From Flavobacteriales bacterium UBA6770 (GTDB taxonomy: Bacteria > Bacteroidota > Bacteroidia > Flavobacteriales_G > Salibacteraceae): a stretch of DNA of 64,000 bases. The DNA lies in the NCBI GenBank assembly GCA_905181875.1, contig CAJIZH010000002.1, positions 186,001-250,000 on the forward strand, read 5' to 3'. How positions within the stretch are numbered: position 1 is the first letter of the stretch; every line of letters begins with the position of its first letter. The notes beneath the pieces are model-generated. The model did no database searches and was not told where the DNA came from. It saw only the letters and a list, made by a program, of their open reading frames with translations. A program made the position numbers and the translations under genes. Positions 8,288 through 18,100 of the stretch are shown here, piece after piece.

Positions 8288-9085
8288 ATGAATAGAATAC
8301 AGCACATAGAAAATGAGATTTCTGATTTAAGGAATCAATTGAAGCATCACAAACTTTATGAAAGTTTAAATCATATAGGTGACGTAAAAATCTTCATGGA
8401 AAATCATGTATTTGCTGTATGGGATTTTATGTCTCTTTTAAAAAATCTTCAAATAAACCTGACAACGGTTAAGACTCCTTGGACACCACCAAAAAACGCA
8501 ACCTTATCAAGATTTATAAACGAAATTGTTCACGGAGAAGAGAGTGATATTAATGAATTAGGAGAACCTAACAGTCACTTTAAAATGTATTTAGATGCAA
8601 TGGTGCAGGTAAATGCTAGTACTGATGAAATTAATAATTTTATTAAACTTATAGAGTTGGGAAATTCAATTGATTATTCATTAAGCCAAATTGATATAGA
8701 CAGAAAAGTAGCTGATTTTGTGAAGTTTTCGTTTTCAGTTATTGAAACAAATAAACCACACCTAGTTGCTTCCGCTTTTACATTTGGTCGAGAAGATGTT
8801 ATTCCAGACATGTTTATCGAAATTCTAAAATATTCTGATTCCGAAAACAAGTTATATAACAAACTTACCTACTATCTGGAGCGCCATATAGAACTTGATG
8901 GTGATGAACATGGCCCCCTTTCTCTTCAAATGATAACCGAGCTATGCGGAAATGATGATCAAAAATGGAGCGAAGCATTAACCGTTGCGAAACAATCCTT
9001 GGAAAAAAGAATTGAGCTTTGGAATTCAATTAACGAATTAATTCAAAAAGAAAATTCAGCAAATAACGCACTGAAAGTGACATAG
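8288..9085 (+). CDS. DUF3050 family protein
   Basis: A 265-residue soluble protein beginning [15 protein letters not shown]. The segments [18 protein letters not shown] and [14 protein letters not shown] and the late helix [13 protein letters not shown] match what I know of DUF3050, an alpha-helical family with a heme-oxygenase/TenA-like fold and conserved His/Glu residues. No established function is known to me. The ATG at 8288 is preferred to a TTG at 8249. No operon partners are evident. Confidence 0.8.
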   Translation: MNRIQHIENEISDLRNQLKHHKLYESLNHIGDVKIFMENHVFAVWDFMSLLKNLQINLTTVKTPWTPPKNATLSRFINEIVHGEESDINELGEPNSHFKMYLDAMVQVNASTDEINNFIKLIELGNSIDYSLSQIDIDRKVADFVKFSFSVIETNKPHLVASAFTFGREDVIPDMFIEILKYSDSENKLYNKLTYYLERHIELDGDEHGPLSLQMITELCGNDDQKWSEALTVAKQSLEKRIELWNSINELIQKENSANNALKVT

Positions 9086-9282
9086 AATAATAAGACGAGT
9101 GATCTTAATTGCACTGATTCCATAACTTTTAGTTTAGTGCTTAAAAAGAAGCTAGGTTAAAATAAAATGATCAGCTCTGTATAAGTTCAAAAAGTATAGT
9201 ACTTTTTACATTCTAATTTTCACTTACCAAACTTTATAGCCAAAGTGAAGCTCTCTATTTTAGTAAATCGAATAAACTCGAT

Positions 9283-12200
9283 ATGGACATTCAAGATAAA
9301 TCAAAAGAAGAACTCATAAGCGAGTTGCAAAAACTGCTTGAAGAAAATAAATATTTAAAGGTTTTAAAAGAAAAACGATCAGCAGAACTAATCTTTGCTC
9401 ACCAAGAGCTTCTTATTAAGGACGCAGAAAAGGAAAAACGAGCAGCAGAACTATATATTGCTAATGAAGAGCTTGCCTTTCAGGACAAGGAAAAGGGAAA
9501 ACGAGCACTAGAGCTAGGTATTGCCAATGAAGAACTTGTTTTTCAAGGTGAAGAAAAGGAAAAACGAGCACTAGAGCTAGGTATTGCCAATGAAGAACTT
9601 GTTTTTCAAGGTGAAGAAAAGGAAAAACGAGCAGTAGAACTAGTTATTGCTAATGAAGAACTTGCCTTTCAAGATGAAGAAAAAGAAAAACGAGCACTAG
9701 AGCTAGGTATTGCCAATGAAGAACTTGCCTTTCAAGGTGAAGAAAAAGAAAAACGAGCTGCTGAATTAATCATTGCAAATAAAGAACTGCTTTTTGAAAA
9801 TGAAGAGAAAGATAAACGAGCAGAGGAATTAGCTCATGCCAACAAAAAACTTGCCTTTCAAAATGAAGAAAAAGATAAACGAGCAGATGAATTAGCTATC
9901 GCCAACAGAGAAAAAAGCAAGCGGGAATATGAATTAATTCTTGCCAACGAGGAGAAAGAAAAAAGAGCAGATGAATTAGTCCTCGCAAACAAAGAACTAC
10001 TTTTTGAAAATGAAGAGAAAGATAAGCGGGCAGAGGAATTAGCTGATGCCAACAAAAAACTTGCCTTTCAAAACGAAGAAAAAGATAAACGAGCAGATGA
10101 ATTAGCTATCGCCAATAAAGAAAAAAGCAAGCGGGAATATGAATTAATTCTTGCCAACGAGGAAAAAGAAAAAAGAGCAGATGAATTAGTCCTCGCAAAC
10201 AAAGAACTTACCTTCCAAAATGAGCTCGAAAAAAACCGTGCTGAAACAGAATCCATAGCCAAGGAATTACGTCAGTTTATTGAAACTGCCAATGCACCAA
10301 TTTTTGGAATAGACAGTAAAGGACTAGTAAACGAATGGAACGAAACTTCTGGAAAAATTACAGGGTTCAAAAAAAAAGAGGTATTAGGCAAAGATTTGGT
10401 TGAAACCTATATCACAGAAGATTACAGAAATGCCGTAAAACAAGTATTAGATAATGCATTAAAAGGTAAAGAAACTGCAAACTACGAATTTCCGTTATTT
10501 ACTAAAGATGGTAGAAGAGTAATAGTGCTGCTAAATTCATCAACGCGTAGAAATGCAGCAGGTGAAATTGTTGGAGTGCTAGGTGTAGGTCAGGATATTT
10601 CCGAAATTGATAAACTGCGAACAGAATCAGAATCCGTCGCCAAAGAGCTTCGTATGTTTATTGAAACAGCAAATGCACCTATTTTTGGAATAGACAGTAA
10701 AGGACTGGTAAACGAATGGAACGAAACTTCTGGAAAAATTACTGGGTTTAAAAAAGAAGAGGTACTGGGTAAAGATTTAGTTAAAACCTACATCACCGAA
10801 GACTACCGAAATGCAGTAAAACAAGTACTGGACAATGCACTAAAAGGTAAAGAAACTGCCAACTACGAATTTCCGTTATTTACCAAAGATGGTAAACGGG
10901 TAATGGTATTACTTAACTCATCAACACGCAGAAATGCTGTTGGTGAAATTGTTGGAGTACTTGGTGTAGGTCAAGATATTTCTGAAATGGATAAGCTACG
11001 AACAGAATCAGAATCTGTGGCCAAGGAATTGCGTCAGTTTATTGAAACTGCAAATGCACCAATTTTTGGAATAGACAGTAAGGGACTAGTAAATGAATGG
11101 AACGAGACTTCTGAAAAAATTACAGGGTTCAAAAAAGAAGAGGTGTTGGGGAAAGATTTAGTTAAAACCTACATTACCGAAGACTACCGAGATGCTGTAA
11201 AACAAGTGTTAGACAATGCATTAGAAGGAAAAGAAACTGCCAACTATGAATTTCCTCTTTTTACCAAAGACGGCAAACGGGTAATGGTACTGCTCAATTC
11301 ATCAACTCGAAGAGATACAGTTGGTAAAATAGTTGGGGTACTTGGTGTAGGTCAGGATATAACTATTCTGAACGAATACAAAGAAAACTTAGAGTTTAAA
11401 GTAAAATATCGTACACAAGAACTTGCCTTTCAAAATGATGAAAAGGATAAGAGAGCTGCGGAACTCGTTATCGCAAACAAAGAACTTGCTTTTCAAAACA
11501 ATGAAAAAGAAAAGCGTGCACTAGAATTAGTTATTGCAAAAGAAAAAGCAGAAGAAAGTGACCGATTAAAATCAGCTTTTTTAGCTAATATGAGTCATGA
11601 AATAAGGACTCCGATGAATGGCATACTTGGTTTTGCCGATTTATTAAGAGAAGCTGATCTGACCGGAGAAGAGCAACAGGAATTTATCACAATCATTGAA
11701 ACAAGTGGAACACGAATGCTAAATATCATCAATGATATTATAAGTATTTCGAAAATAGAATCGGGATTAATGGAGGTTAATATCCAAGAATCAAATATTA
11801 ATCAGCAAATCGAATTTATCTATACCTTTTTTAAACCTCAGGTTGAGGCTAAAGGAATGCAATTTTTAATTAAAAAAACTCTATCGGAAAAAGAAGCATT
11901 TATTAATACAGACACTGAAAAAGTCTATTCTATCCTCACCAACTTAGTCAAAAATGCTATCAAATATACTGTGGAAGGATCAATAGAATTAGGCTACAGA
12001 TTAAAAAAGGGTGTTGCATCTTCAGAATTAGAGTTTTATATAAAGGATACAGGTATAGGGATTCATAAAGATCGACATAAAGCCATTTTTGAGCGTTTTA
12101 TACAAGCTGATATTGCGGATAAAAGAGCTTATCAGGGAGCAGGTTTGGGTTTGTCTATATCAAGAGCTTATGCAGAAATGCTTAATGGTCGAATTTGGAT

Positions 12201-12687
12201 GGAGAGTGAAGAAGGAAAAGGATCAATATTTTATTTAACCCTACCCTACCAAACTGAAATTGAAGAAAAAATCATTGTTAACAGTATAGATAAGTCTAAC
12301 GAAATTGTAAATCCAGAAATTTCGGGGTTAAAAGTATTAGTCGCTGAAGACGATGAGACTAATGGAATGCTTATCTCAGTCATTGTAAAAGAACTTAAAT
12401 TGGTATTACTCGAAGCAACTACAGGAATAGAAGCTGTAGATCTTTGTCGTGCCAATCCTGATATCGATTTAATTCTAATGGATATTCAAATGCCTGATTT
12501 AAATGGATATGAAGCAACCCGTCAAATCCGACAATTTAATCAAGACGTTATCATAATTGCACAAACGGCTTTTGGATTAGCTGGAGATAAAGAAAAATCA
12601 ATTAAAGCAGGTTGCAACGACTATATTTCCAAACCATTTAATAAATCCAAATTACTTACAGTAATTGGAAAGTATTTGAAAAAATAA
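9283..12687 (+). CDS. Hybrid sensor histidine kinase with repeat coiled coil and three near-identical PAS domains
   Basis: Large (1134 aa) soluble hybrid kinase with no membrane helix. Residues ~30-320 are an extended coiled coil of 21-residue units (core EKEKRALELGIANEELVFQ), and two further units precede the kinase (~712-755). Three PAS domains start near residues 327, 454 and 581 and repeat every 127 residues with few changes. The HisKA phospho-acceptor is H772 (NMSHEIRTPMNG). The HATPase boxes are NLVKNAIKY (~887), DTGIGI (~922) and GAGLGLSIS (~952). The C-terminal receiver has the phospho-Asp D1067 (LMDIQMP). No DNA-binding output is adjacent, so the target is unknown. Tandem identity suggests recent internal duplication. 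Confidence 0.92.
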   Translation: MDIQDKSKEELISELQKLLEENKYLKVLKEKRSAELIFAHQELLIKDAEKEKRAAELYIANEELAFQDKEKGKRALELGIANEELVFQGEEKEKRALELGIANEELVFQGEEKEKRAVELVIANEELAFQDEEKEKRALELGIANEELAFQGEEKEKRAAELIIANKELLFENEEKDKRAEELAHANKKLAFQNEEKDKRADELAIANREKSKREYELILANEEKEKRADELVLANKELLFENEEKDKRAEELADANKKLAFQNEEKDKRADELAIANKEKSKREYELILANEEKEKRADELVLANKELTFQNELEKNRAETESIAKELRQFIETANAPIFGIDSKGLVNEWNETSGKITGFKKKEVLGKDLVETYITEDYRNAVKQVLDNALKGKETANYEFPLFTKDGRRVIVLLNSSTRRNAAGEIVGVLGVGQDISEIDKLRTESESVAKELRMFIETANAPIFGIDSKGLVNEWNETSGKITGFKKEEVLGKDLVKTYITEDYRNAVKQVLDNALKGKETANYEFPLFTKDGKRVMVLLNSSTRRNAVGEIVGVLGVGQDISEMDKLRTESESVAKELRQFIETANAPIFGIDSKGLVNEWNETSEKITGFKKEEVLGKDLVKTYITEDYRDAVKQVLDNALEGKETANYEFPLFTKDGKRVMVLLNSSTRRDTVGKIVGVLGVGQDITILNEYKENLEFKVKYRTQELAFQNDEKDKRAAELVIANKELAFQNNEKEKRALELVIAKEKAEESDRLKSAFLANMSHEIRTPMNGILGFADLLREADLTGEEQQEFITIIETSGTRMLNIINDIISISKIESGLMEVNIQESNINQQIEFIYTFFKPQVEAKGMQFLIKKTLSEKEAFINTDTEKVYSILTNLVKNAIKYTVEGSIELGYRLKKGVASSELEFYIKDTGIGIHKDRHKAIFERFIQADIADKRAYQGAGLGLSISRAYAEMLNGRIWMESEEGKGSIFYLTLPYQTEIEEKIIVNSIDKSNEIVNPEISGLKVLVAEDDETNGMLISVIVKELKLVLLEATTGIEAVDLCRANPDIDLILMDIQMPDLNGYEATRQIRQFNQDVIIIAQTAFGLAGDKEKSIKAGCNDYISKPFNKSKLLTVIGKYLKK
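9775..10194 (+). repeat. 210-bp tandem duplication within the kinase coiled coil
   Basis: The 210-bp segment 9775-9984 is repeated almost unchanged at 9985-10194. Each copy encodes 70 residues starting ANKELLFENEEKDKRAEEL. Most differences are single third-position changes, so the duplication appears recent. The 70-residue unit itself contains the shorter 21-residue repeats. Confidence 0.85.
10270..11400 (+). repeat. Three tandem 381-bp PAS-encoding repeats
   Basis: Repeats start near 10270, 10651 and 11032, each encoding 127 residues beginning RQFIETANAPIFGIDSKGL or a close variant. Protein copies differ at only a few positions (for example NAAGEI, NAVGEI, DTVGKI). All three retain the same pocket residues, so they would be expected to sense the same ligand. 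Confidence 0.85.
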
Positions 12688-12901
12688 TTACTTAAAATTA
12701 AGTAAGCAGATAAATTTTGAGTAAGTAAAAAATAGCTTTTTAAAACCATTAATGGCTTTGCGTGCTCGTTCAACTTTACTTTTCTTAGATGAGCAAATCA
12801 ATCAACTACTGATCTTATTGCCTAAATCGTTAGTATTATTGTATAAAATAAGCCTTCTTTATAAAGCAGTACTATTTTGAAATTTGAAAATAAAACCACA
12901 A

Positions 12902-13570
12902 ATGTCGAAACTTGAAATAGTAAATGAAAACAAAGATTATATAGTCGTAAACAAAATTGCTGGACTTATTAGTGAAAAAAGTCCTTATGAGGATTGCACT
13001 GTTGAAGTTCAAGTTCTTAATCACCTATTAAAAAGCAAATCCAAACCCTATATAGGAGTAATACATAGACTTGATCGCGTGACCAGCGGTGTGCTGGTTT
13101 TTGCAAAGAAAAAACGAATTCTTATTGCATTTAATAATCTCTTTAGTAAACGAAAAGTTGAAAAAACTTATTTAGCAATCGTTAAAAAAAAGCCATTAGA
13201 GGACAACGACAACCTTATTAATTTTCTTGTAAAAAATAACCTAGAAAAAAGAGCTGATATAGTACAATATAAATCAAAAGAGGCGCACGAATGTATTCTA
13301 TCCTATGAGATTTTAGACAAAAATGATATTGGTTATCTTCTGAAAATAAAACCTAAAACTGGTAGATTTCATCAAATAAGAGCTCAATTAGCAAATATTG
13401 GCCTTCCTATTATTGGAGATGAAAAATATGGTTCAGATCAGGACTATCTCCCTTTATCTATTTGTCTTCATGCATGGAAGTTAACCTATCAGGATGATCA
13501 TTCTAAATCAACTATAACCTTCAAAGCTCCTTTACCAAAAAATGCTTTTTGGAAATTCAAATCCATTTGA
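12902..13570 (+). CDS. RluA-family 23S rRNA/tRNA pseudouridine synthase
   Basis: Isomerises uridine to pseudouridine in RNA. The catalytic motif HRLDRVTSG lies at residues 55-63 with D58 as nucleophile. Later family signatures are KTYLAIVKK and TGRFHQIRAQLANIGLPI. At 222 aa it lacks the N-terminal S4 domain found in RluC/RluD, so it belongs to the short RluA-like branch. The ATG at 12902 is chosen over TTG 12884 because NEN-KDYIVVNK is the usual beginning. The exact RNA target cannot be read from sequence. It stands alone, with non-coding DNA on both sides. Confidence 0.87.
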   Translation: MSKLEIVNENKDYIVVNKIAGLISEKSPYEDCTVEVQVLNHLLKSKSKPYIGVIHRLDRVTSGVLVFAKKKRILIAFNNLFSKRKVEKTYLAIVKKKPLEDNDNLINFLVKNNLEKRADIVQYKSKEAHECILSYEILDKNDIGYLLKIKPKTGRFHQIRAQLANIGLPIIGDEKYGSDQDYLPLSICLHAWKLTYQDDHSKSTITFKAPLPKNAFWKFKSI

Positions 13571-14138
13571 TAATAGGGTTAACTTCTTAAATCGTATATC
13601 GTAAATAGCTTGCTTAGTGAATAGATTCTTTTTGTAAAAATTAGATTCAATAAAAATATCAAAAGGAATAACCCAAAAAAAGTTTGGAGAAAATTACGGG
13701 TCAAAAACACAATGTTTCGATTATTTAAGTCAGCACAAATGGAGCTTAGAATTTTTTAAGTCGTATTTGGTTTGCTGAAAAGTATGAAGTAGAATAAACT
13801 ATTGCATAATTATTCCGACTCAAAGTTCACTTTAAGAAAAGCAGTGAAGATTTCCTTGGAAGACGAAGTTGATACAGTTGAATTTGAAATAGGAACAAAA
13901 TGGAAAGAGAACTGTGCAATGCTTCATTTGCAGATTTCAAAAATTAGCTAAAAAGAGTGCATTATTAATTGTAGCAAAACAAACCTTCATAAATCTATTG
14001 ACAAATACTTTTATCGACTTAATAGACTGTATTTAAAGGACTAAGTAATTTGTACGTGGATTGGCAGAGCAGCTTCATCCTTCAACTAATAATAAATCAA
14101 TAATTTAAAATATTTATTATCGGAGGGTACTCTGAAAT
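13571..14138. other. Long intergenic region, no recognisable gene
   Basis: About 570 bp between the RluA-like gene and the next terminator. One stretch (about 13830-13951) reads coding-like in one frame (KAVKISLEDEVDTVEFEIG) and ends in TAA, but has no start and matches no family I recognise. It may be the tail of a decayed gene. Nothing else is seen. Confidence 0.35.
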
Positions 14139-14161
14139 AAAAAAAGGGGACCGAAGCCCCC
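14139..14161 (-). terminator. Intrinsic terminator with UUCG tetraloop
   Basis: On the minus strand four G-C pairs, one G-U and a C-G pair close a UUCG loop, followed by seven T residues. It ends the transcript of the secreted repeat protein upstream of it. Confidence 0.85.
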
Positions 14162-14191
14162 TAATTTAAACAACCATAATAATCTTTTAAG

Positions 14192-15952
14192 TTATTCAAC
14201 AATCAATTTACGTGACTCAAGACCATTATCTGTTACGATATTAACAATGTATAATCCAGTAACAAAATCAGTTGTTTCAATTTGAAGAATATTATTACCC
14301 AACTCCAAGTTCGTTAACTCAATTTGTTTTCCAGTAATATCAACTATCTCAATATCATTGATTATGCTCGAAGCATTTATATTCAATACTTGACCATTTC
14401 TTATTGGGTTAGGGCCAAATGTAAAGTTAGAAGTATTTGATAAATCAAATACTGAACTTGCCGCCTCACCAGTAGTTAAATCAAGTTTATAATCTCCCGA
14501 AGCTACACTATCAATTCCAGCAAATGCATGTACTTTCCATTTTAAGTTCACAGTACTTTCTTTTGCTACACCCGCTCCACTTAAGATTGCATAAATTGTT
14601 GAATATTTCAACGTTAATGCAGTATCTGTTCCTGAGTTATTTGACGCTAATCCGGCTACAAGTGCAGTAGAATAGTCACCAGTAGAAACATCTAGAAACC
14701 ATTTGTAGGTTGCTCCCTCACCAGCATTGTTCCATAATACAGTTAATTCTTTTGTGCTATCATTATCAATGGTAGTAGCAAATCCATCAGTTGGAAAAGA
14801 CAACATAAAAGAGCTAATTACAGCACCTCTAGTTAAGTCTAGTGTGTACTCCATACTCGATGTTTTTTGTGAAGCGCCAGTTTTAGCCACTACTCTCCAT
14901 TTTAAATTAGCGGTTGCTCCAATAGTAACACCTGCTCCTGACAATACTGAATTTATGGTTGCAAAATCAAGTGTAAGCACTGTATCCATTGCCATGTTGT
15001 TGCTTGGAACTGTTACAAGTGGGTTTGAAAAATCACCTGTTGCCAGATCTAAAGACCACTCATAAGTTGCATCGATTGCAGCAGTCTTCCAGCTAATATC
15101 AAGTTCGGTATCAGCACTTCCTTCAATAGTAGCTGCGAATCCATTTCTTGGAAATACTAAATCAAAATCATTCAATACAGTTCCTTTAGTTAAGTCAAGG
15201 TTAAAGCTAGAAGTAGAAGCAATACTATCTAAACCAGCATATGCATGTACTTTCCATTTTAAATTTACCGTTTGACCTTTTGTTAGACCTGCACCCGCAA
15301 GTACTGCGTCAATTGTAGCGAAATCGAGAGTCAACACAGTATCGATTCCTGAATTGTTACTAGCTAATGGCCCTACGATTGGATTTGAAAAATTTCCAGC
15401 AGCTACATCGAGGAACCAAGCATAAGTAGCTCCTTCGCCAGCTGAATTCCAAGTAATGTCAAGGTCAGTGTTTGCATCACCTTCTATAGTTGCAGCAAAT
15501 CCATTTGTTGGAAAAGTCAAATCGTATGCAGAGATCGACGCTCCTCTAACTAGATTAATATTGAAAACATCTGGCGAAAAAATGGTTGAAATGCCATTTG
15601 AAGCAGTTACAGTCCATTTTAATCTAGCAGTATCTCCAATTGAAACTCCAGCATTTGCTAAAACAGCATTCACTTCTGCAAAATCTACTGTCAAATTGGT
15701 ATCTGCACCCATATTATTTGAAAGCACAGATACAATTGGCGAGGTAAAATTTCCTGTCAAAGCATCAAGATGCCACGTGTATGAAACTGTTCCAGTTAAA
15801 GTAGTTTCTGCTCCCCAACCAATATTAACTGGGGTTGAACCTAGACCTTCAGCTTTTAAATTGGCATTAGTTGCTGGTCCGGATAGTCTGAACTGAGCTA
15901 AACCCACAGTAGACATTAGTAATAATGAGGTGATAATTGTAAAATGCTTCAT
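14192..15952 (-). CDS. Secreted Ig-like repeat protein with T9SS type A sorting domain
   Basis: The 586-residue protein begins with a signal peptide (MKHFTIITSLLLMSTVGLA). Four repeats of about 120 residues follow (roughly 21-141, 142-261, 262-381, 382-500), each with a FPTNGFAATIEG-like start, a Trp-rich W...L(D/S)x(A/S)TGDFSNP core and an LKWKV strand. This suggests beta-sandwich domains, similar in feel to SusE/SusF-type modules. The last ~80 residues (FTFGPNPIRNGQ ... GLYIVNI ... RKLIVE) are a type A T9SS signal, so it should be exported and anchored or released at the cell surface. Ligand unknown; possibly glycan or adhesion related. Confidence 0.82.
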   Translation of the reverse strand: MKHFTIITSLLLMSTVGLAQFRLSGPATNANLKAEGLGSTPVNIGWGAETTLTGTVSYTWHLDALTGNFTSPIVSVLSNNMGADTNLTVDFAEVNAVLANAGVSIGDTARLKWTVTASNGISTIFSPDVFNINLVRGASISAYDLTFPTNGFAATIEGDANTDLDITWNSAGEGATYAWFLDVAAGNFSNPIVGPLASNNSGIDTVLTLDFATIDAVLAGAGLTKGQTVNLKWKVHAYAGLDSIASTSSFNLDLTKGTVLNDFDLVFPRNGFAATIEGSADTELDISWKTAAIDATYEWSLDLATGDFSNPLVTVPSNNMAMDTVLTLDFATINSVLSGAGVTIGATANLKWRVVAKTGASQKTSSMEYTLDLTRGAVISSFMLSFPTDGFATTIDNDSTKELTVLWNNAGEGATYKWFLDVSTGDYSTALVAGLASNNSGTDTALTLKYSTIYAILSGAGVAKESTVNLKWKVHAFAGIDSVASGDYKLDLTTGEAASSVFDLSNTSNFTFGPNPIRNGQVLNINASSIINDIEIVDITGKQIELTNLELGNNILQIETTDFVTGLYIVNIVTDNGLESRKLIVE

Positions 15953-16204
15953 ACTTTGTTTTTAATTTATTTGTGAATAGTTATAATGCTGACAAAATAG
16001 CGTGAATATGGTTTTTTATTGAGGTGTTAAAAAGTGTGACTTCAAAATATTAATAAATTAATTTTAAAAAAAAAATACTGTTACATTTTTTAGTTTATTA
16101 GATTATATGTCCAATTAGGTATCGTTTAAAAAAATGCACAGAACGAATAGTTGATTGTTCTATGTAACTCTTAATTAAAAAAGTTCAAATGCTTTAATTT
16201 TACA
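15953..16204. other. AT-rich intergenic region
   Basis: About 250 bp between a divergently read secreted-protein gene and the aroQ 3' end. It contains a run of nine A residues and no coding frame or hairpin that I would call. Confidence 0.4.
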
Positions 16205-16627
16205 CTAATCTACTTTAAAAGTTGTTAGTGCCATTTCATATCCAAATAAACCAAATCCACTAACAACTCCTTTACAGTTTTTAGCCATAAGGGATTGGTG
16301 ACGAATCGTTTCATGGCGAGCATAAACATTAGAAATATGAACCTCAACAACTGAAGTTTCAATTGCAGCAACAGCATCAGCAATCGCGACTGAAGTGTGC
16401 GTGTAACCACCTGCATTAAAAACGATTCCATCGAAAGAAAAACCTACTTCTTGAAGTTTATTAACCAACTCCCCTTCTAAATTGCTTTGGTAATATTCCA
16501 ATTCAATAGTTGAGAATTTGGTTTTCAATTCTTGAAAATAATCATCGAATGATCGATTACCGTATATCTCAGGTTCTCGTTTTCCAAGTAGATTCAAATT
16601 GGGTCCGTTCAATATCAATATCCTCAT
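16205..16627 (-). CDS. aroQ: Type II 3-dehydroquinate dehydratase
   Basis: Third step of the shikimate pathway: dehydrates 3-dehydroquinate to 3-dehydroshikimate in the cytoplasm as a dodecamer. The start MRILILNGPNLNLLGKREPEIYG holds the catalytic Tyr22. The active-site segment FNAGGYTHTS and the VHISNVYARHE motif with its catalytic His are present. The 140-residue length is standard. A TACATTTG box at 16653-16660 (minus strand) lies 26 nt upstream of the start. Confidence 0.95.
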   Translation of the reverse strand: MRILILNGPNLNLLGKREPEIYGNRSFDDYFQELKTKFSTIELEYYQSNLEGELVNKLQEVGFSFDGIVFNAGGYTHTSVAIADAVAAIETSVVEVHISNVYARHETIRHQSLMAKNCKGVVSGFGLFGYEMALTTFKVD

Positions 16628-16652
16628 TCTGTTGTTAACGTTTAGGTGACTT

Positions 16653-16660
16653 CAAATGTA
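16653..16660 (-). promoter_or_regulatory. TAnnTTTG -7 box for aroQ
   Basis: TACATTTG on the minus strand, in the 65-bp gap between divergent aroQ and xerD. No clear -33 element. Confidence 0.4.
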
Positions 16661-16692
16661 GTACAAAGGTCCGATTCGCTTTTATTTGAACT

Positions 16693-17610
16693 ATGGACTC
16701 AGCTGGATTAATAAAAGGTTTTAAGCGTTATTTAGCATTAGAGCGCTCATTGTCCAAGAATTCGGTTGAAGCTTACATATCGGACGTTAAAAAGCTACAC
16801 CAGTTTCTAAATCAAGACGAGTCTTCAACTAGTATTCTCAAATTAAAATTGGATGACCTACGTTCATTCCTGGTTTGGTTAAACGAATTCAACATTTCGA
16901 ATACCACTCAAGCGCGAATTGTTAGCGGGATTAAATCCTTTTACAATTATTTGATTTTAGAAGAAATAATTACCGTTGACCCTAGTGAATTATTGGAAAC
17001 GCCACGAATTGGCAGAAAACTTCCCGTCACTTTAAGTATTGATGAAATAGACAAAATTGAATCGGTCATTGACCTAAGTACACTTGAAGGATCTCGAAAC
17101 AAAGCAATTATTGAAACTTTATACGGCTGTGGTTTGCGAGTTACGGAATTATTAGAACTGAAATTGAGTAATCTATTTGTCGATGAAGGTTTTGTGCGAG
17201 TAATTGGAAAAGGAGATAAAGAACGTCTTGTACCCATTGGCCAAAGCGCTTTAAAGTTCATTTCGATATATGTGAATGAGGTGCGTGTTCATGTCAACAT
17301 CAAGCCTAAGAATGAAGACTTTGTATTCTTAAACAAACGTGGGACAAAGCTTTCGAGAATAATGATATTCAATATTGTAAAAGACTTAGTAGAAAAAGCC
17401 GGAATTGGAAAGGTGGTTTCACCGCATACTTTCCGTCACTCCTTTGCAACTCATTTAGTAGAAGGTGGAGCAGATTTAAGAGCGGTACAAGAAATGTTAG
17501 GACACGAATCAATTACTACAACAGAAATCTACACGCATCTCGATAGACAATATCTTCGCGCCACAATAACGGATTTTCATCCAAGACAAATTCAAGAACG
17601 AAATGGATAA
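16693..17610 (+). CDS. xerD: Site-specific tyrosine recombinase XerD
   Basis: Resolves chromosome dimers at dif with XerC and FtsK. The N-terminal SAM-like DNA-binding domain spans about 1-105. The catalytic set is complete: R149 (CGLRVTE), K173 (GKGDKER), H245 and R248 (PHTFRHSFATHL), H271 (LGHESI) and Y280 (TTTEIYTHLD). The 305-aa length and chromosomal context with housekeeping genes favour XerD over a mobile integrase. Many Bacteroidota carry one Xer here beside aroQ. The stop overlaps the rhodanese start by 8 bp. Confidence 0.92.
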   Translation: MDSAGLIKGFKRYLALERSLSKNSVEAYISDVKKLHQFLNQDESSTSILKLKLDDLRSFLVWLNEFNISNTTQARIVSGIKSFYNYLILEEIITVDPSELLETPRIGRKLPVTLSIDEIDKIESVIDLSTLEGSRNKAIIETLYGCGLRVTELLELKLSNLFVDEGFVRVIGKGDKERLVPIGQSALKFISIYVNEVRVHVNIKPKNEDFVFLNKRGTKLSRIMIFNIVKDLVEKAGIGKVVSPHTFRHSFATHLVEGGADLRAVQEMLGHESITTTEIYTHLDRQYLRATITDFHPRQIQERNG

Positions 17611-18100
17611 GTTCCTTTTTACAATCGTTGCTGTTTTTACAACCACATTATCATTTACTCAGACAGTCGAGGACAGAGCATATTCTGCGAAGCTTCAAAT
17701 GTTATTGAGCCATACTGTTACTGAAGTAAGCGTTTCAGAAGTTGATACTAACGAATCAATTGTATTTATTGATGCACGTGAAGAGAATGAATATGAGGTG
17801 TCGCACATAAAAAAAGCGGTTTGGGTAGGTTACGACAAATTAAATTTGTCAAAACTAAAGGATACTCATAAAAATCAGAAAATCATTGTTTATTGTTCTG
17901 TAGGATATCGAAGCGAAAAGGTCTCAGAAAAATTGATTAAACAAGGCTTTACTGATGTTTCAAACCTTTATGGAGGCATATTTGAATGGAAAAACAGAGG
18001 AAGGCCAGTGTATAAAAATGAAACCCAGACCACAGAAAAAGTGCATGCTTACGATAAAACTTGGGGTCAATGGTTAAAAAGAGGACAGAAATGTTATTAG
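17603..18100 (+). CDS. Secreted single-domain rhodanese-like protein
   Basis: A 165-residue protein with a signal peptide (MDKFLFTIVAVFTTTLSFTQ) and one rhodanese domain. The active-site loop CSVGYRS starts at C98, a six-residue loop fitting sulfurtransferases. The VFIDAREENEYEVSHIKKAV segment is the family's entry motif. It probably acts in the periplasm on sulfane sulfur or redox. It overlaps xerD by 8 bp and is likely co-transcribed. A tail of about 35 residues after the domain ends in KRGQKCY. Confidence 0.85.
   Translation: MDKFLFTIVAVFTTTLSFTQTVEDRAYSAKLQMLLSHTVTEVSVSEVDTNESIVFIDAREENEYEVSHIKKAVWVGYDKLNLSKLKDTHKNQKIIVYCSVGYRSEKVSEKLIKQGFTDVSNLYGGIFEWKNRGRPVYKNETQTTEKVHAYDKTWGQWLKRGQKCY

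Noticed and set aside
9400..10250. Regular repeats that might be read as a CRISPR array
   Set aside because: Repeats have no unique spacers, are coding in frame throughout and continue without gaps.
9858..10262. Serine-rich minus-strand frames repeated within the histidine kinase
   Set aside because: They are the antisense of the coiled-coil repeats and repeat with the same period; not genes.
12687..12703. TTACTTA-AAAT-TAAGTAA hairpin after the histidine kinase as terminator
   Set aside because: All A-T stem with no following T-tract; too weak to call.
13830..13951. Coding-like stretch (KAVKISLEDEVDTVEFEIG)
   Set aside because: No start, no recognisable family and flanked by stops; noted only as a possible gene tail.
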